From contig JAEDCQ010000020.1 of NCBI GenBank assembly GCA_016294075.1, positions 1 through 30,641 of the forward strand: DNA of 30,641 nt. The letters run 5' to 3'. The first letter of the stretch is position 1; every line of letters starts with the position of its first letter. Origin of the DNA: Lachnospiraceae bacterium (lineage in GTDB: Bacteria > Bacillota > Clostridia > Lachnospirales > Lachnospiraceae). Shown here piece by piece: positions 1 to 7,520 of this stretch. The position numbers were made by a program, and so were the translations under genes. Below the pieces are notes generated by a model. The model was given only the letters and a program-made list of their open reading frames with translations. It was not told where the DNA came from and did no database searches.

Positions 1-67
1 GAGGGGTTACTCTCATCTTTTTTCTTTATTCAACTGACAAAAACTTAACTCTATTAAAAATAACAGC

Positions 68-125
68 TTGACAGCAAATATTCCACATGATAGTATTGTT
101 CAAAATAGAACGTTCCAAATAGAAC
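68..125 (+). promoter_or_regulatory. marR promoter with tandem palindromic operator
   Basis: A sigma-A type promoter is visible: TTGACA at 68-73, a 17-base spacer, and TAGTAT at 91-96. Directly downstream, covering the expected transcription start, are two abutting 14-bp units, GTTCAAAATAGAAC (98-111) and GTTCCAAATAGAAC (112-125). Each unit is a GTTC-N6-GAAC dyad, and the two differ at one base. Placement at +1 of a marR gene suggests autorepression by the MarR protein encoded just downstream. The regulator assignment is inferred. Confidence 0.75.
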
Positions 126-170
126 TATTCTGTAAAAAAACGGAGCAAGACAGACGGAGTGAGAGAAATT

Positions 171-614
171 ATGCTGCCAATTAATTTATGGGAAAGACAG
201 GCACAGATAAAATCATTGTATTCCATATGTGTAGAGCCTGTCTGTAAAAAATATTACATAACGAGAACAGAATTGGATATTTTATTATTTTTGGTAAATA
301 ATCCGAAATATGATACTGCGGCTGAGATTGTAGAGATACGATATCTGACGAAATCACATGTATCCACTTCCGTAAAGCATTTGGAAAAACTGGGATATCT
401 GCGTAAATTTTATGCAAATGATAATCAAAAAGCAGTACATCTTGCGGTAAAAGATGAGGCATCGGATGTTATAGCGGATGGAAAAAAGGCGCAGGAAAAG
501 TTTATTTCAATCTTGTTTGAGGGAGTGTCAAAGGACGAATGTATGGCGATGGAAAAGAGCTTCCAAAAGATTGGCTGTAATATAAAAAGATATTTTGAGG
601 AGACATTAAAATGA
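171..614 (+). CDS. MarR-family transcriptional regulator
   Basis: A 147-residue winged-helix regulator of normal MarR length. The central region, about residues 30-90, has the expected helix-turn-helix and wing: TELDILLFLVNN, then a recognition segment around LTKSHVSTSVKHLEKLGYL, then a wing near the NDNQKAVHL stretch. I chose ATG 171 over the in-frame GTG at 159 because the GTG lies inside the GGAG ribosome-binding sequence. The stop overlaps the start of the next gene (ATGA), so the two are translationally coupled. The regulator probably controls its own operon, including the TauE/SafE permease, through the tandem GTTC-N6-GAAC sites upstream. The ligand cannot be read from the sequence. Confidence 0.85.
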   Translation: MLPINLWERQAQIKSLYSICVEPVCKKYYITRTELDILLFLVNNPKYDTAAEIVEIRYLTKSHVSTSVKHLEKLGYLRKFYANDNQKAVHLAVKDEASDVIADGKKAQEKFISILFEGVSKDECMAMEKSFQKIGCNIKRYFEETLK

Positions 615-1381
615 TTTATACATTTATTATATGTTTTATTGCGGGTATTGGTGCCGGGCTTGGAACCGGCTTTGCGGGAATGAGTGCGGCAGCAGTCATC
701 AGTCCTATGCTGATAACATTTCTGGGAATGCCCGCGTATGAGGCTGTAGGAATTGCGCTCGCGAGTGATGTGTTGGCAAGTGCAGCCAGCGCATATACTT
801 ATGGTAAAAATAAAAATCTGGATGTCAAAAACGGTATCGTGATGATGATTACCGTTTTGATTTTTACCATGATAGGAAGCTTTATTGCAAGTCTTGTACC
901 TAATACCACGATGGGAAGCTTTTCTGTGTTTATGACTTTTATGCTTGGTATTAAATTTATAGTTAAACCGGTTATGACAACAAAGGAAGCCATGCAGTCT
1001 GTAAGCCCGAAAAAACGGATTATCCAATCCATTGTTTGCGGAACGTTCATTGGCTTTGTCTGCGGGTTTGTCGGAGCAGGCGGTGGCATGATGATGCTGC
1101 TGATACTTACGAGTGTATTGGGGTATGAATTAAAAACAGCGGTTGGTACGAGTGTGTTCATCATGGCATTTACAGCATTTACCGGAGCGGTCAGTCATTT
1201 TACGATAGGTGGTATGCCGGATATCCCATGCCTGCTGTTTTGTGTATTGTCAACACTGCTCTGGGCAAGAGTTGCCGCCAGATTTGCCAATAAAGCCAGC
1301 GCTGCCGTCTTAAATCGTGCAACAGGAGTTGTGCTGGTAGTATTAGGAGGGGCGATTTTTATTGTTAATTATTTTAAATAA
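611..1381 (+). CDS. TauE/SafE-family (DUF81) membrane permease
   Basis: A 256-residue, very hydrophobic protein with about seven or eight membrane helices. It shows the two internally related halves of the TauE/SafE family: an N-terminal glycine-rich segment (GIGAGLGTGFAGMSAAAV, about residues 11-28) and a second one near the middle (GFVCGFVGAGGGMMMLL). Members of this family export or import sulfonates, sulfite, sulfoacetate and other organic anions; the substrate here cannot be told. It starts in a four-base overlap with marR, so it is probably the regulated target of that MarR protein. The length is typical for the family. Confidence 0.85.
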   Translation: MIYTFIICFIAGIGAGLGTGFAGMSAAAVISPMLITFLGMPAYEAVGIALASDVLASAASAYTYGKNKNLDVKNGIVMMITVLIFTMIGSFIASLVPNTTMGSFSVFMTFMLGIKFIVKPVMTTKEAMQSVSPKKRIIQSIVCGTFIGFVCGFVGAGGGMMMLLILTSVLGYELKTAVGTSVFIMAFTAFTGAVSHFTIGGMPDIPCLLFCVLSTLLWARVAARFANKASAAVLNRATGVVLVVLGGAIFIVNYFK

Positions 1382-1477
1382 GAATAATATAATATTAAAT
1401 AATGAATAAAAACAATATTTATGCGATATATGAAAATCAGGAATAGAATATGTATACAAAAGATTGGAGAAAAATAT

Positions 1478-2299
1478 ATGTCTTTTAAAGAAAAGTGTCA
1501 GAGGTTTTGGAGGGCGGTAAAAACAGAGTTACATGAGAACCGGAATACCTTTATGGTATATACCGGCCTTCGCCTTCTGGTTATTCTGGTAATGATTATG
1601 CAGATATTTAATCAGAATTTTGAAAATGTATTCTTATGTATATTAACATTATTTTTGATGATTATGCCGAGTATTGTACAGGTTACATTTAAAATGGAAT
1701 TTCCCTCGATGCTGGAGATTATTATTCTGCTGTTTATTTTTGCGGCTGAAATATTGGGTGAGATTCAGGCCTTCTATATCCAATTTCCGTATTGGGATAC
1801 GATTCTTCATACATTGAACGGTTTTCTTTGTGCGGCTCTTGGTCTGTCACTGGTAGAGATTCTTAACAGTGATAAGCGTTTGAAATTCCAGTTATCGCCG
1901 CTTTTTACGGCAATTGTTGCATTCTGTTTTTCAATGACAATAGGAGTTTTATGGGAATTCTTTGAGTTTGGAATGGACACCTTCTTTGGACTTGATATGC
2001 AGAAGGATACCATTATTCATACAATCTCTTCAGTCATGCTGGATCCTGCTCAACGTAATAACCGTGTTGCCATTCGAAATATACAGGAGGTTATGATTAA
2101 CGGGGAACCGCTTGGACTTGGAGGGTATCTGGATATCGGTCTCATTGATACGATGGAAGATTTATTGGTTAATTTTGTCGGAGCTTTTATTTTTTCTGCT
2201 TTGGGCTTTTTCTATGCCAGACATAAAGATAAAAGGCTGATTGATAATCTTGTTCCGACTGCAATGGAAAAAGATAAGCATAATAAACCTACAAAATAA
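1478..2299 (+). CDS. Multi-pass membrane protein, YjdF/DUF2238-like
   Basis: A 273-residue membrane protein. The start at ATG 1478 is supported by TTGGAG about nine bases upstream; an earlier in-frame ATG (1421) lacks such a site. About six hydrophobic segments follow a short charged N-terminus. The pattern YWDTILHTLNGFL, then a glycine/leucine-rich helix, then GVLWEFFEFGMDTFFG, and finally DTMEDLLVNFVGA resembles the YjdF (DUF2238) family, whose members carry a conserved D-x-x-L-H and a W-E-x-x-E-F-G helix. The function of that family is unknown to me. It follows the MarR-TauE pair by about 100 bases with no clear terminator between, and its own terminator lies just downstream. Confidence 0.65.
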   Translation: MSFKEKCQRFWRAVKTELHENRNTFMVYTGLRLLVILVMIMQIFNQNFENVFLCILTLFLMIMPSIVQVTFKMEFPSMLEIIILLFIFAAEILGEIQAFYIQFPYWDTILHTLNGFLCAALGLSLVEILNSDKRLKFQLSPLFTAIVAFCFSMTIGVLWEFFEFGMDTFFGLDMQKDTIIHTISSVMLDPAQRNNRVAIRNIQEVMINGEPLGLGGYLDIGLIDTMEDLLVNFVGAFIFSALGFFYARHKDKRLIDNLVPTAMEKDKHNKPTK

Positions 2300-2306
2300 A
2301 AGGGCA

Positions 2307-2330
2307 GGCGCAGAAAAAGCGCCTTTTTTT
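2307..2330 (+). terminator. Intrinsic terminator
   Basis: GGCGC (2307-2311), loop AGAAAAA, GCGCC (2319-2323), then seven T. It lies 8 bases after the stop of the YjdF-like gene and only 20 bases before the next start codon. Confidence 0.85.
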
Positions 2331-2350
2331 GCGAAGAGTGGTGGAAAAGT

Positions 2351-3214
2351 ATGCATTTTGTTGATGCAAAAGGAATTTTATCATCAAATAACGGAATGAA
2401 TCTGTATCGTGGCTGTACTCATGGATGCATTTATTGTGATGCCAGAAGTAAATGTTATCAGATGAACCATGACTTTGAAGATATCGAAGTAAAACAGAAT
2501 GCACCGCAGCTTTTAGAACAGGCATTGCGTTCCAAGCGAAAAAAATGCATGATTGGAACGGGAGCAATGTGTGATCCCTATTTACATCATGAAAAGGATT
2601 TACAACTGACCGGAAAATGTCTGGAAATTATAGACCGGTATGAATTTGGCGTTGCCATCCAGACAAAGTCCGATATGATTCTGCGGGATTTGGATTTGCT
2701 GAAAAGTATTAATCAGAAGGCAAAGTGCGTTGTGCAGATGACGTTGACAACCTATGATGAGGATTTATGCAGGATACTTGAGCCTAATGTATGCACGACA
2801 AAGCGCCGTTTTGAAGTCCTGGAAATCATGCGTGAGGAAGGAATTCCGACGGTTGTCTGGCTGACACCGATTTTGCCGTTTATCAATGATACGGAAGAAA
2901 ATATAAACGGTATTCTGGATTATTGTATCCGCGCAAAGGTTCACGGAATTATATGTTATGGTATGGGAGTGACGCTGCGGGAAGGTGACAGAGAGTATTT
3001 TTACTCAGCATTGGACAGGTATTTCCCGGGACTACATAGGCGTTATCATGAAAAATATGGGTTTGCCTATGAAGTAAGCAGTGATAATCATAAAGAGTTA
3101 ATGACAATATTGGGCAGAAGATGTAAAGAGAACGGAATTATATATGACATAGATAAGTGTTTTGCGTTTCTGCATGAATTCCCCGAAAAATATGAGCAGT
3201 TGAGTCTGTTTTGA
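2351..3214 (+). CDS. SplB-like radical SAM protein with C-terminal clamp-type motif
   Basis: A 287-residue radical SAM protein. The cluster-binding motif C-x3-C-x2-C is present as RGCTHGCIYCD (Cys22, Cys26, Cys29). The rest resembles the SplB/COG1533 group related to spore photoproduct lyase: GTGAMCDPY, QTKSDMILRDLDLL, a TPILPFINDTEENI segment, and a C-terminal region with YGMGVTLREGDREYFY. True spore photoproduct lyase (about 340 residues) differs, so I would not call this splB; the substrate is unknown. The last five residues are QLSLF (283-287), which matches the canonical bacterial beta-clamp-binding pentapeptide QL[S/D]LF, hinting at a DNA-linked role. Translation starts at ATG 2351 after GGTGG. 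Confidence 0.8.
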   Translation: MHFVDAKGILSSNNGMNLYRGCTHGCIYCDARSKCYQMNHDFEDIEVKQNAPQLLEQALRSKRKKCMIGTGAMCDPYLHHEKDLQLTGKCLEIIDRYEFGVAIQTKSDMILRDLDLLKSINQKAKCVVQMTLTTYDEDLCRILEPNVCTTKRRFEVLEIMREEGIPTVVWLTPILPFINDTEENINGILDYCIRAKVHGIICYGMGVTLREGDREYFYSALDRYFPGLHRRYHEKYGFAYEVSSDNHKELMTILGRRCKENGIIYDIDKCFAFLHEFPEKYEQLSLF

Positions 3215-3260
3215 GTTCCTGCTTTGGGGGAAAATAAATATTGCAAATAAAAAATATATA

Positions 3261-3307
3261 TTGCATATGCAAAATATAGTTGACATTACAAAAAGAGAGA
3301 GTATAAT
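3261..3307 (+). promoter_or_regulatory. Promoter and palindromic operator of the XRE gene
   Basis: TTGACA at 3280-3285, a 16-base spacer and TATAAT at 3302-3307 form a strong promoter. Just upstream of the -35 is the perfect 12-bp palindrome TTGCATATGCAA (3261-3272), with another TTGCAAAT half-like copy at 3241-3248. These are good candidate sites for the small XRE regulator encoded downstream, acting on its own promoter. Regulator identity is inferred from position. Confidence 0.7.
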
Positions 3308-3374
3308 GTAAATCATAGAGGAAATGTAATTACAGGATACTCAGGTAAAATATACAGAAAGGGCAGGATGTGAA

Positions 3375-3581
3375 TTGAAGAATTTAAAATTGAAGCTTGC
3401 ACGAATGGAAAAGGATTTGTCACAGATTGATTTGGCAAAGCGTGTCGGTGTGACACGTCAGACAATCGGGATGATAGAGTCCGGGGATTACAATCCTACT
3501 TTAAATTTATGCATTGCAATTTGTAAGGAACTTGGTAAGACTTTGGATGATATTTTTTGGGAGGGAAATGAAAATGTTTAA
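3375..3581 (+). CDS. Small XRE/Cro-type helix-turn-helix regulator
   Basis: A 68-residue single-domain HTH protein. The segment from DLSQIDLAKRVGVTRQTIGM through IESGDYNPTLNL (about residues 14-45) is the classic XRE helix-turn-helix, followed by AICKELGKTLDDIFW, typical of the short YozG/Cro-like regulators that pair with a membrane protein. Translation probably begins at TTG 3375 after AGGATG, because no better start is in frame. Its last eight bases overlap the start of the next gene, so the pair is coupled. In such pairs the regulator commonly represses its own operon. Confidence 0.85.
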   Translation: MKNLKLKLARMEKDLSQIDLAKRVGVTRQTIGMIESGDYNPTLNLCIAICKELGKTLDDIFWEGNENV

Positions 3582-4041
3582 TTTATTTAAGAATAATAAT
3601 TTGGATGAAATGCAGGAACAAAAGCTGCTTCATATTGAAAGCAGAGGCTGTTGGTTTGCCTTCTGGGCACTGCTGGTTTGTATGGTTATTCAATTTGCCG
3701 TTTCACCGGAATCTGCAATAGAAAGAATTGCCGGTGAATGGATTGTATTTATGTGTCTGGCTGTGTATTTGGCTGCTGCATGTGTAAAGGCGGGGATTTG
3801 GGACAGACGGCTTAAAGCGAATGCTAAAACAAATCTATGCATCAGTCTGTTGGCCGGTGTAATAACAGGAATTATTATGTCAGTGGTTAACTATATGAGT
3901 TACGGCTTTGTTGTATCTGCCATAATTGTATTTGCATTTCAGTTTATTTTAGTATCGGTTGCCTGCTTTGCAGCATTGTCATTTACGATGTCGATTTACA
4001 AAAAACGATTAAAGAAAATGGAAGAGACGGAAGAAGAATAA
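3574..4041 (+). CDS. Small four-helix membrane protein paired with XRE regulator
   Basis: A 155-residue protein with a short N-terminal cytoplasmic segment (FNLFKNNNLDEMQEQKLLHI), four hydrophobic segments (about residues 27-46, 57-75, 89-107 and 115-140), and a charged C-terminus (KKRLKKMEETEEE). ATG 3574 is chosen because GGGAGGG lies eight bases upstream; an earlier frame start at 3514 is buried in the HTH gene. It resembles small Firmicute membrane proteins encoded with XRE regulators (a DUF6773-like type, from memory). Overlap with the HTH gene implies joint expression. The function is unknown. Confidence 0.7.
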   Translation: MFNLFKNNNLDEMQEQKLLHIESRGCWFAFWALLVCMVIQFAVSPESAIERIAGEWIVFMCLAVYLAAACVKAGIWDRRLKANAKTNLCISLLAGVITGIIMSVVNYMSYGFVVSAIIVFAFQFILVSVACFAALSFTMSIYKKRLKKMEETEEE

Positions 4042-4058
4042 GATTTTTCAATGAATTC

Positions 4059-4087
4059 TTGCACTTACCACATTTTAACAGTATAAT
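4059..4087 (+). promoter_or_regulatory. Promoter of the chemoreceptor gene
   Basis: TTGCAC at 4059-4064, a 17-base spacer and TATAAT at 4082-4087, lying between the small membrane protein and the chemoreceptor gene. Confidence 0.65.
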
Positions 4088-4181
4088 ATTCGTAATAATT
4101 TTATTCGAATAGTTTCGTATTTGAAGGTTATCCGGATTGATTAAAATTTTTGAGGGGATTTATAGGAAAGGTAAGGGACAG

Positions 4182-5672
4182 ATGCAAAAGACAAATCTTG
4201 ATTTATCGGTTAAATCAAATGCAGAACAAAGTATGAACAAAACAGCAGTTACAGGCATGACCATAATGAATTTGGTTTTGACGGTTGTTTATGTTTTGGA
4301 TGTTTTGAAGGGAACAAGAGGTCTGGTTTCTTATTTGATATTTGTGGCATTATGTTTGGTACCGAGCATATGGTCAATTTTAGTATATATACGGAAGAAG
4401 GATTCTTTAGGAATACGTTATATTCTGGGTATTGGATTTTCCCTGATGTATACATATGCGATGATAACGACTACGACTGAACTGTCATTTTGTTATGTCA
4501 TTGTGGCGTTTGTTATTCTTATGGTTTATATTGATTTGAAATTCCTGTATGTTGTGGGCATATATGCTTTTCTTGTTAATATTGTAAGGACTGTTTTACT
4601 TGCTCTGCGCGGAGCATTGACAGGGGTAACACTTACCAATACTGAAATTCTTTTCGGATGTCTTATTTTGATGATTGCTTTTACCATTATGGTTATTAAG
4701 AAAATCGAAGCAATCAATCAGGCAAATGTTTCTAAAGCAGATACGGAAAAAGAACAATCGGAGATATTATTACAGAAAATATTAGAGGCTGCGTCTTCTA
4801 TTACCAATAATATCACAGATGCCGTGACAGAGACCGAAAGCTTAAAGGAAGCAATCAGTGCAACGCAGGATGAGATGGAAAGTGTAACAGAGGGAGCAAA
4901 TCAGGCTGTTGAAGCGATTGAATTCCAGAAACAGAATACGGAAAAGATTAATAATTCCATTCAGAGCGTAGATGCATCTGTACAATCCATTACGGGAGAA
5001 GTACATAATGCAGAGGAAAATCTGAATGCAGGCAATGCCATAATAAAAGAACTTTTAGAGCAGGTTAAAAATTCCGAAAGCTCTAATGAGCTTGTTGCAG
5101 AGAAAATGGCAGGACTGAAGGAATATGCTGATAAGATGCAGGATATAATGGGACTTATCAGTAACGTGGCAAATCAGACGGGCCTGCTTGCATTGAACGC
5201 CAGCATTGAGGCAGCAAGAGCAGGAGAAGCAGGTAAAGGATTTGCCGTTGTTGCAACGGAAATTTCCAATCTTTCAGCGCAGACAAACCATGCAACAGGT
5301 GATATTAATGAACTGATTCAGAATATTGTAAAATCAATTGAGGATATGACGCAGTCAGTTGAGATGCTGTTGGAGAGTAACCGGCTGCAGAATAAATATA
5401 TTGATGATACTGCTTCAAGCTTTGACAAAATTCGTAAGAGCACAAAGGGAATTGCGGAACAGATAACAGGCTTGAAAGAAACTGTAGATGTAGTTATGGA
5501 AGAGAATAAACAGATTGAAGAAGGAATTGGTAATGTATCTTCCGTAACACAAAAGGTAATGGACGGAGCCAATGAGACATTGGCAGTCTGCAATACCAAT
5601 TTTCAGAGTGTTGCGCATGTTGCTGACATTATGGACGCTTTGACGAAAGAAGCAGAAAAATTACAGAATTAA
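4182..5672 (+). CDS. Methyl-accepting chemotaxis-type protein with membrane-embedded N-terminus
   Basis: A 496-residue protein. Residues about 22-174 form six closely spaced membrane helices with only short loops, so there is no extracellular Cache or four-helix sensor domain, and I see no clear HAMP domain. Residues about 185-496 are a long coiled-coil signalling domain. Its hairpin tip is recognisable at about 325-365, including LLALNASIEAARAGEAGKGF and VVATEISNLS, close to the classical receptor tip that binds CheA and CheW. ATG 4182 follows AAGGGA; a TTG start at 4137 is possible. It probably senses a membrane-dissolved or intracellular signal. No chemotaxis genes are nearby. A strong terminator follows. 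Confidence 0.85.
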   Translation: MQKTNLDLSVKSNAEQSMNKTAVTGMTIMNLVLTVVYVLDVLKGTRGLVSYLIFVALCLVPSIWSILVYIRKKDSLGIRYILGIGFSLMYTYAMITTTTELSFCYVIVAFVILMVYIDLKFLYVVGIYAFLVNIVRTVLLALRGALTGVTLTNTEILFGCLILMIAFTIMVIKKIEAINQANVSKADTEKEQSEILLQKILEAASSITNNITDAVTETESLKEAISATQDEMESVTEGANQAVEAIEFQKQNTEKINNSIQSVDASVQSITGEVHNAEENLNAGNAIIKELLEQVKNSESSNELVAEKMAGLKEYADKMQDIMGLISNVANQTGLLALNASIEAARAGEAGKGFAVVATEISNLSAQTNHATGDINELIQNIVKSIEDMTQSVEMLLESNRLQNKYIDDTASSFDKIRKSTKGIAEQITGLKETVDVVMEENKQIEEGIGNVSSVTQKVMDGANETLAVCNTNFQSVAHVADIMDALTKEAEKLQN

Positions 5673-5696
5673 GGGCTTTGATTATATACATCGGAA

Positions 5697-5726
5697 AACC
5701 TTCGACTGAAATGTCGGAGGTTTTTT
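5697..5726 (+). terminator. Intrinsic terminator after the chemoreceptor gene
   Basis: AACCTTCGAC (5697-5706), loop TGAAAT, GTCGGAGGTT (5713-5722), running into six T. All ten pairs form, with one G-T. Confidence 0.9.
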
Positions 5727-5763
5727 GACGGATAAAAGAAGAATTGGGGAGATGGAGAAATCT

Positions 5764-6528
5764 ATGAAACGCTATCGTATTCTGGATGAAATCAGGGGAG
5801 TCACGATATGCAGTATGATTCTGTATCATACGGTTTGGGATTTGGTCTATATTTTTGAAAGAAAATGGAACTGGTTTTATTCGGATTTAGCTTACTTGTG
5901 GCAGCAAAGTATATGCTGGTGCTTTATTTTCCTGTCCGGTTTTTGTTTTTCACTTGGAAAGAAAAAATTAAAACGGGGACTGTTTATATTGGCAGCAGGG
6001 ATCTTAGTGACAATTGTGACGTGCCTCATTACACCTTCACAGCGTATTTTCTTTGGTGTTTTGACTCTTTTGGGAGCCAGTATGGTGATTCTGTTTTTCG
6101 GAGAAAAAATATGGAATATGATACCGGAAAATAATGTATTCGGGAAAATCCCTTCCATTGCGGCTATGGCGGTATCCTTTTTCCTGTTTCTTCTTACAAA
6201 AGGGATTAATAACGGTTATCTGGGAATTGGGGACCTGTATTTATGGAAGCTTCCAAAGGAGTTGTATCAGCAGGGGGATTTGATGACCTTTATCGGTTTT
6301 ACAAGAGAAGATTTCTATTCTGCAGATTATTTCTCGCTCATGCCTTGGTTTTTTCTTTTTATGACAGGATATTTTCTGTTTCATGCAGTAAAAGAAAAAG
6401 GATGGCTGTCAAAATTATCCGAACTGCCATCCGTAGGTCATTTTTGGGGATTCTGCGGTAGAACGTCTCTGTGGATATATCTGATTCACCAACCGGTTAT
6501 TTATGGTATTTTGTGTGTACTTAATTAA
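5764..6528 (+). CDS. DUF1624-type (heparan-alpha-glucosaminide N-acetyltransferase-like) membrane protein
   Basis: A 254-residue multi-pass membrane protein. It begins with RYRILDEIRGVTICSMILYH, the conserved start of the DUF1624/HGSNAT-like catalytic family, where the R-x-x-x-[LI]-D-x-x-R-G pattern and a following histidine are characteristic. Further helices follow, and near the C-terminus FCGRTSLWIYLIHQPVIYG carries the second conserved histidine region. ATG 5764 is favoured because GGAG lies eight bases upstream; ATG 5752 is possible. Relatives are thought to transfer acetyl groups across the membrane to sugars, but the substrate here is unknown. It converges with the methyltransferase gene, with only 28 bases between stops. 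Confidence 0.75.
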   Translation: MKRYRILDEIRGVTICSMILYHTVWDLVYIFERKWNWFYSDLAYLWQQSICWCFIFLSGFCFSLGKKKLKRGLFILAAGILVTIVTCLITPSQRIFFGVLTLLGASMVILFFGEKIWNMIPENNVFGKIPSIAAMAVSFFLFLLTKGINNGYLGIGDLYLWKLPKELYQQGDLMTFIGFTREDFYSADYFSLMPWFFLFMTGYFLFHAVKEKGWLSKLSELPSVGHFWGFCGRTSLWIYLIHQPVIYGILCVLN

Positions 6529-6556
6529 CCTTTTTCATATCAGATTTATATCGACG

Positions 6557-7369
6557 TTACTTTTTTACGATGTCAAGGGTATGCGCACCGGCACCAATCA
6601 AATCCATACGTTCACAGGTTGCCATATGGTACTGCAGGAAGGCATCAAATTCTTCCTGCGAAAGCCGGTTTAAAACCGGACGCATATAATTTGCCGGACC
6701 GTCCGGTGAAATAATTTTAATTCTTTTGAGCCCTGTGGCTTCATTAAGTGCATTAATGTCTTCCAGACGCATATAGTCATATAGATGCTTCGGTTCAGAC
6801 TGTGTCCGGAACGTATCATTAAAACGCCCCTGTTCGATACACTCCAAAATATGGCCTTCTTTAAACCCATATGTAAGCACACTGTACTCATTCATACAGT
6901 AAGCAATCAAAATAATGCCGTTAGGCTTAGTCACACGTTTTGCTTCGGAAAGTGCCTTTTTTTTATCCTCAAATCCAAACAGATGATACATCGGACCAAA
7001 TAAAAGAGTCACATCAAATGTATTGTCTGCCAGCTTTTTCAAATTCAGTGCATTACCCTGCATGGCTTTGACAGTGCTGTTTTTCTTTTTCAGGATTCCA
7101 AGATTATATTTAACCAATTCCACTGCAGTAACATCATATCCTTCATTCGCGAGGGCGACACTGTAACGTCCTGTTCCGGCGCCGATATCCAGAATTTTGA
7201 TATCCTGAGGTGCAATAATGGGAGTGGTATCGGCAGAAGATACCTGGCTGATAGAATCCAATACTTCGTGAATATATTTCATAGAGGTGATAAACTCTAC
7301 TTGCCCATGTCGTGAATCCAGCCGCTTTTCCTCATTAAATTTATTATAATATTGTTCTAATTCTGTCAT
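6557..7369 (-). CDS. Class I SAM-dependent methyltransferase
   Basis: A 270-residue Rossmann-type methyltransferase. Motif I is ILDIGAGTGRYSVALANEG (about residues 61-80), followed by the acidic end of the second strand (VTAVELV), the NALNL segment, and DVTLLFGPMYHLFG, a motif IV/post-I arrangement common in class I small-molecule methyltransferases of Firmicutes. ATG 7369 is chosen because GGTGAT precedes it at a good distance; ATG 7381 is an alternative. The gene stands alone and is divergent from guaA with a symmetric promoter region. The methyl acceptor cannot be inferred. Confidence 0.8.
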   Translation of the reverse strand: MTELEQYYNKFNEEKRLDSRHGQVEFITSMKYIHEVLDSISQVSSADTTPIIAPQDIKILDIGAGTGRYSVALANEGYDVTAVELVKYNLGILKKKNSTVKAMQGNALNLKKLADNTFDVTLLFGPMYHLFGFEDKKKALSEAKRVTKPNGIILIAYCMNEYSVLTYGFKEGHILECIEQGRFNDTFRTQSEPKHLYDYMRLEDINALNEATGLKRIKIISPDGPANYMRPVLNRLSQEEFDAFLQYHMATCERMDLIGAGAHTLDIVKK

Positions 7370-7397
7370 GCAAATCACCATACCTTAAACTCATTGT

Positions 7398-7488
7398 ATT
7401 ATAACATGAATTATACATGATTCCGGAAGGAAGCAACAAATATTTTATTGTATTTTTCCTTTTCCGGAATAGACTTTTGTATTATAAT
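7398..7488. promoter_or_regulatory. Divergent promoters with paired TTCCGGAA sites
   Basis: The methyltransferase promoter has TATAAT on the minus strand (plus 7398-7403) and the guaA promoter has TATAAT at 7483-7488. Neither has a recognisable -35 hexamer. Instead the palindrome TTCCGGAA sits at 7421-7428 and 7462-7469, each overlapping the -35 position (17-base spacing) of its own promoter. This may be the binding site of an activator or repressor of both genes. Confidence 0.55.
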
Positions 7489-7520
7489 AGAAACATCTTT
7501 TATAAAGGAGAAAGTTGACG

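Noticed and set aside
425..1027. Long minus-strand open frame (200 codons) opposite marR and tauE
   Set aside because: It lies in the shadow of two well-supported genes, has a Cys/His/Lys-rich composition with no recognisable domain, and lacks a ribosome-binding site.
2351..3214. Calling the radical SAM gene splB
   Set aside because: The protein is shorter than spore photoproduct lyase and uses the C-x3-C-x2-C motif near its N-terminus; only a family-level relation is supported.
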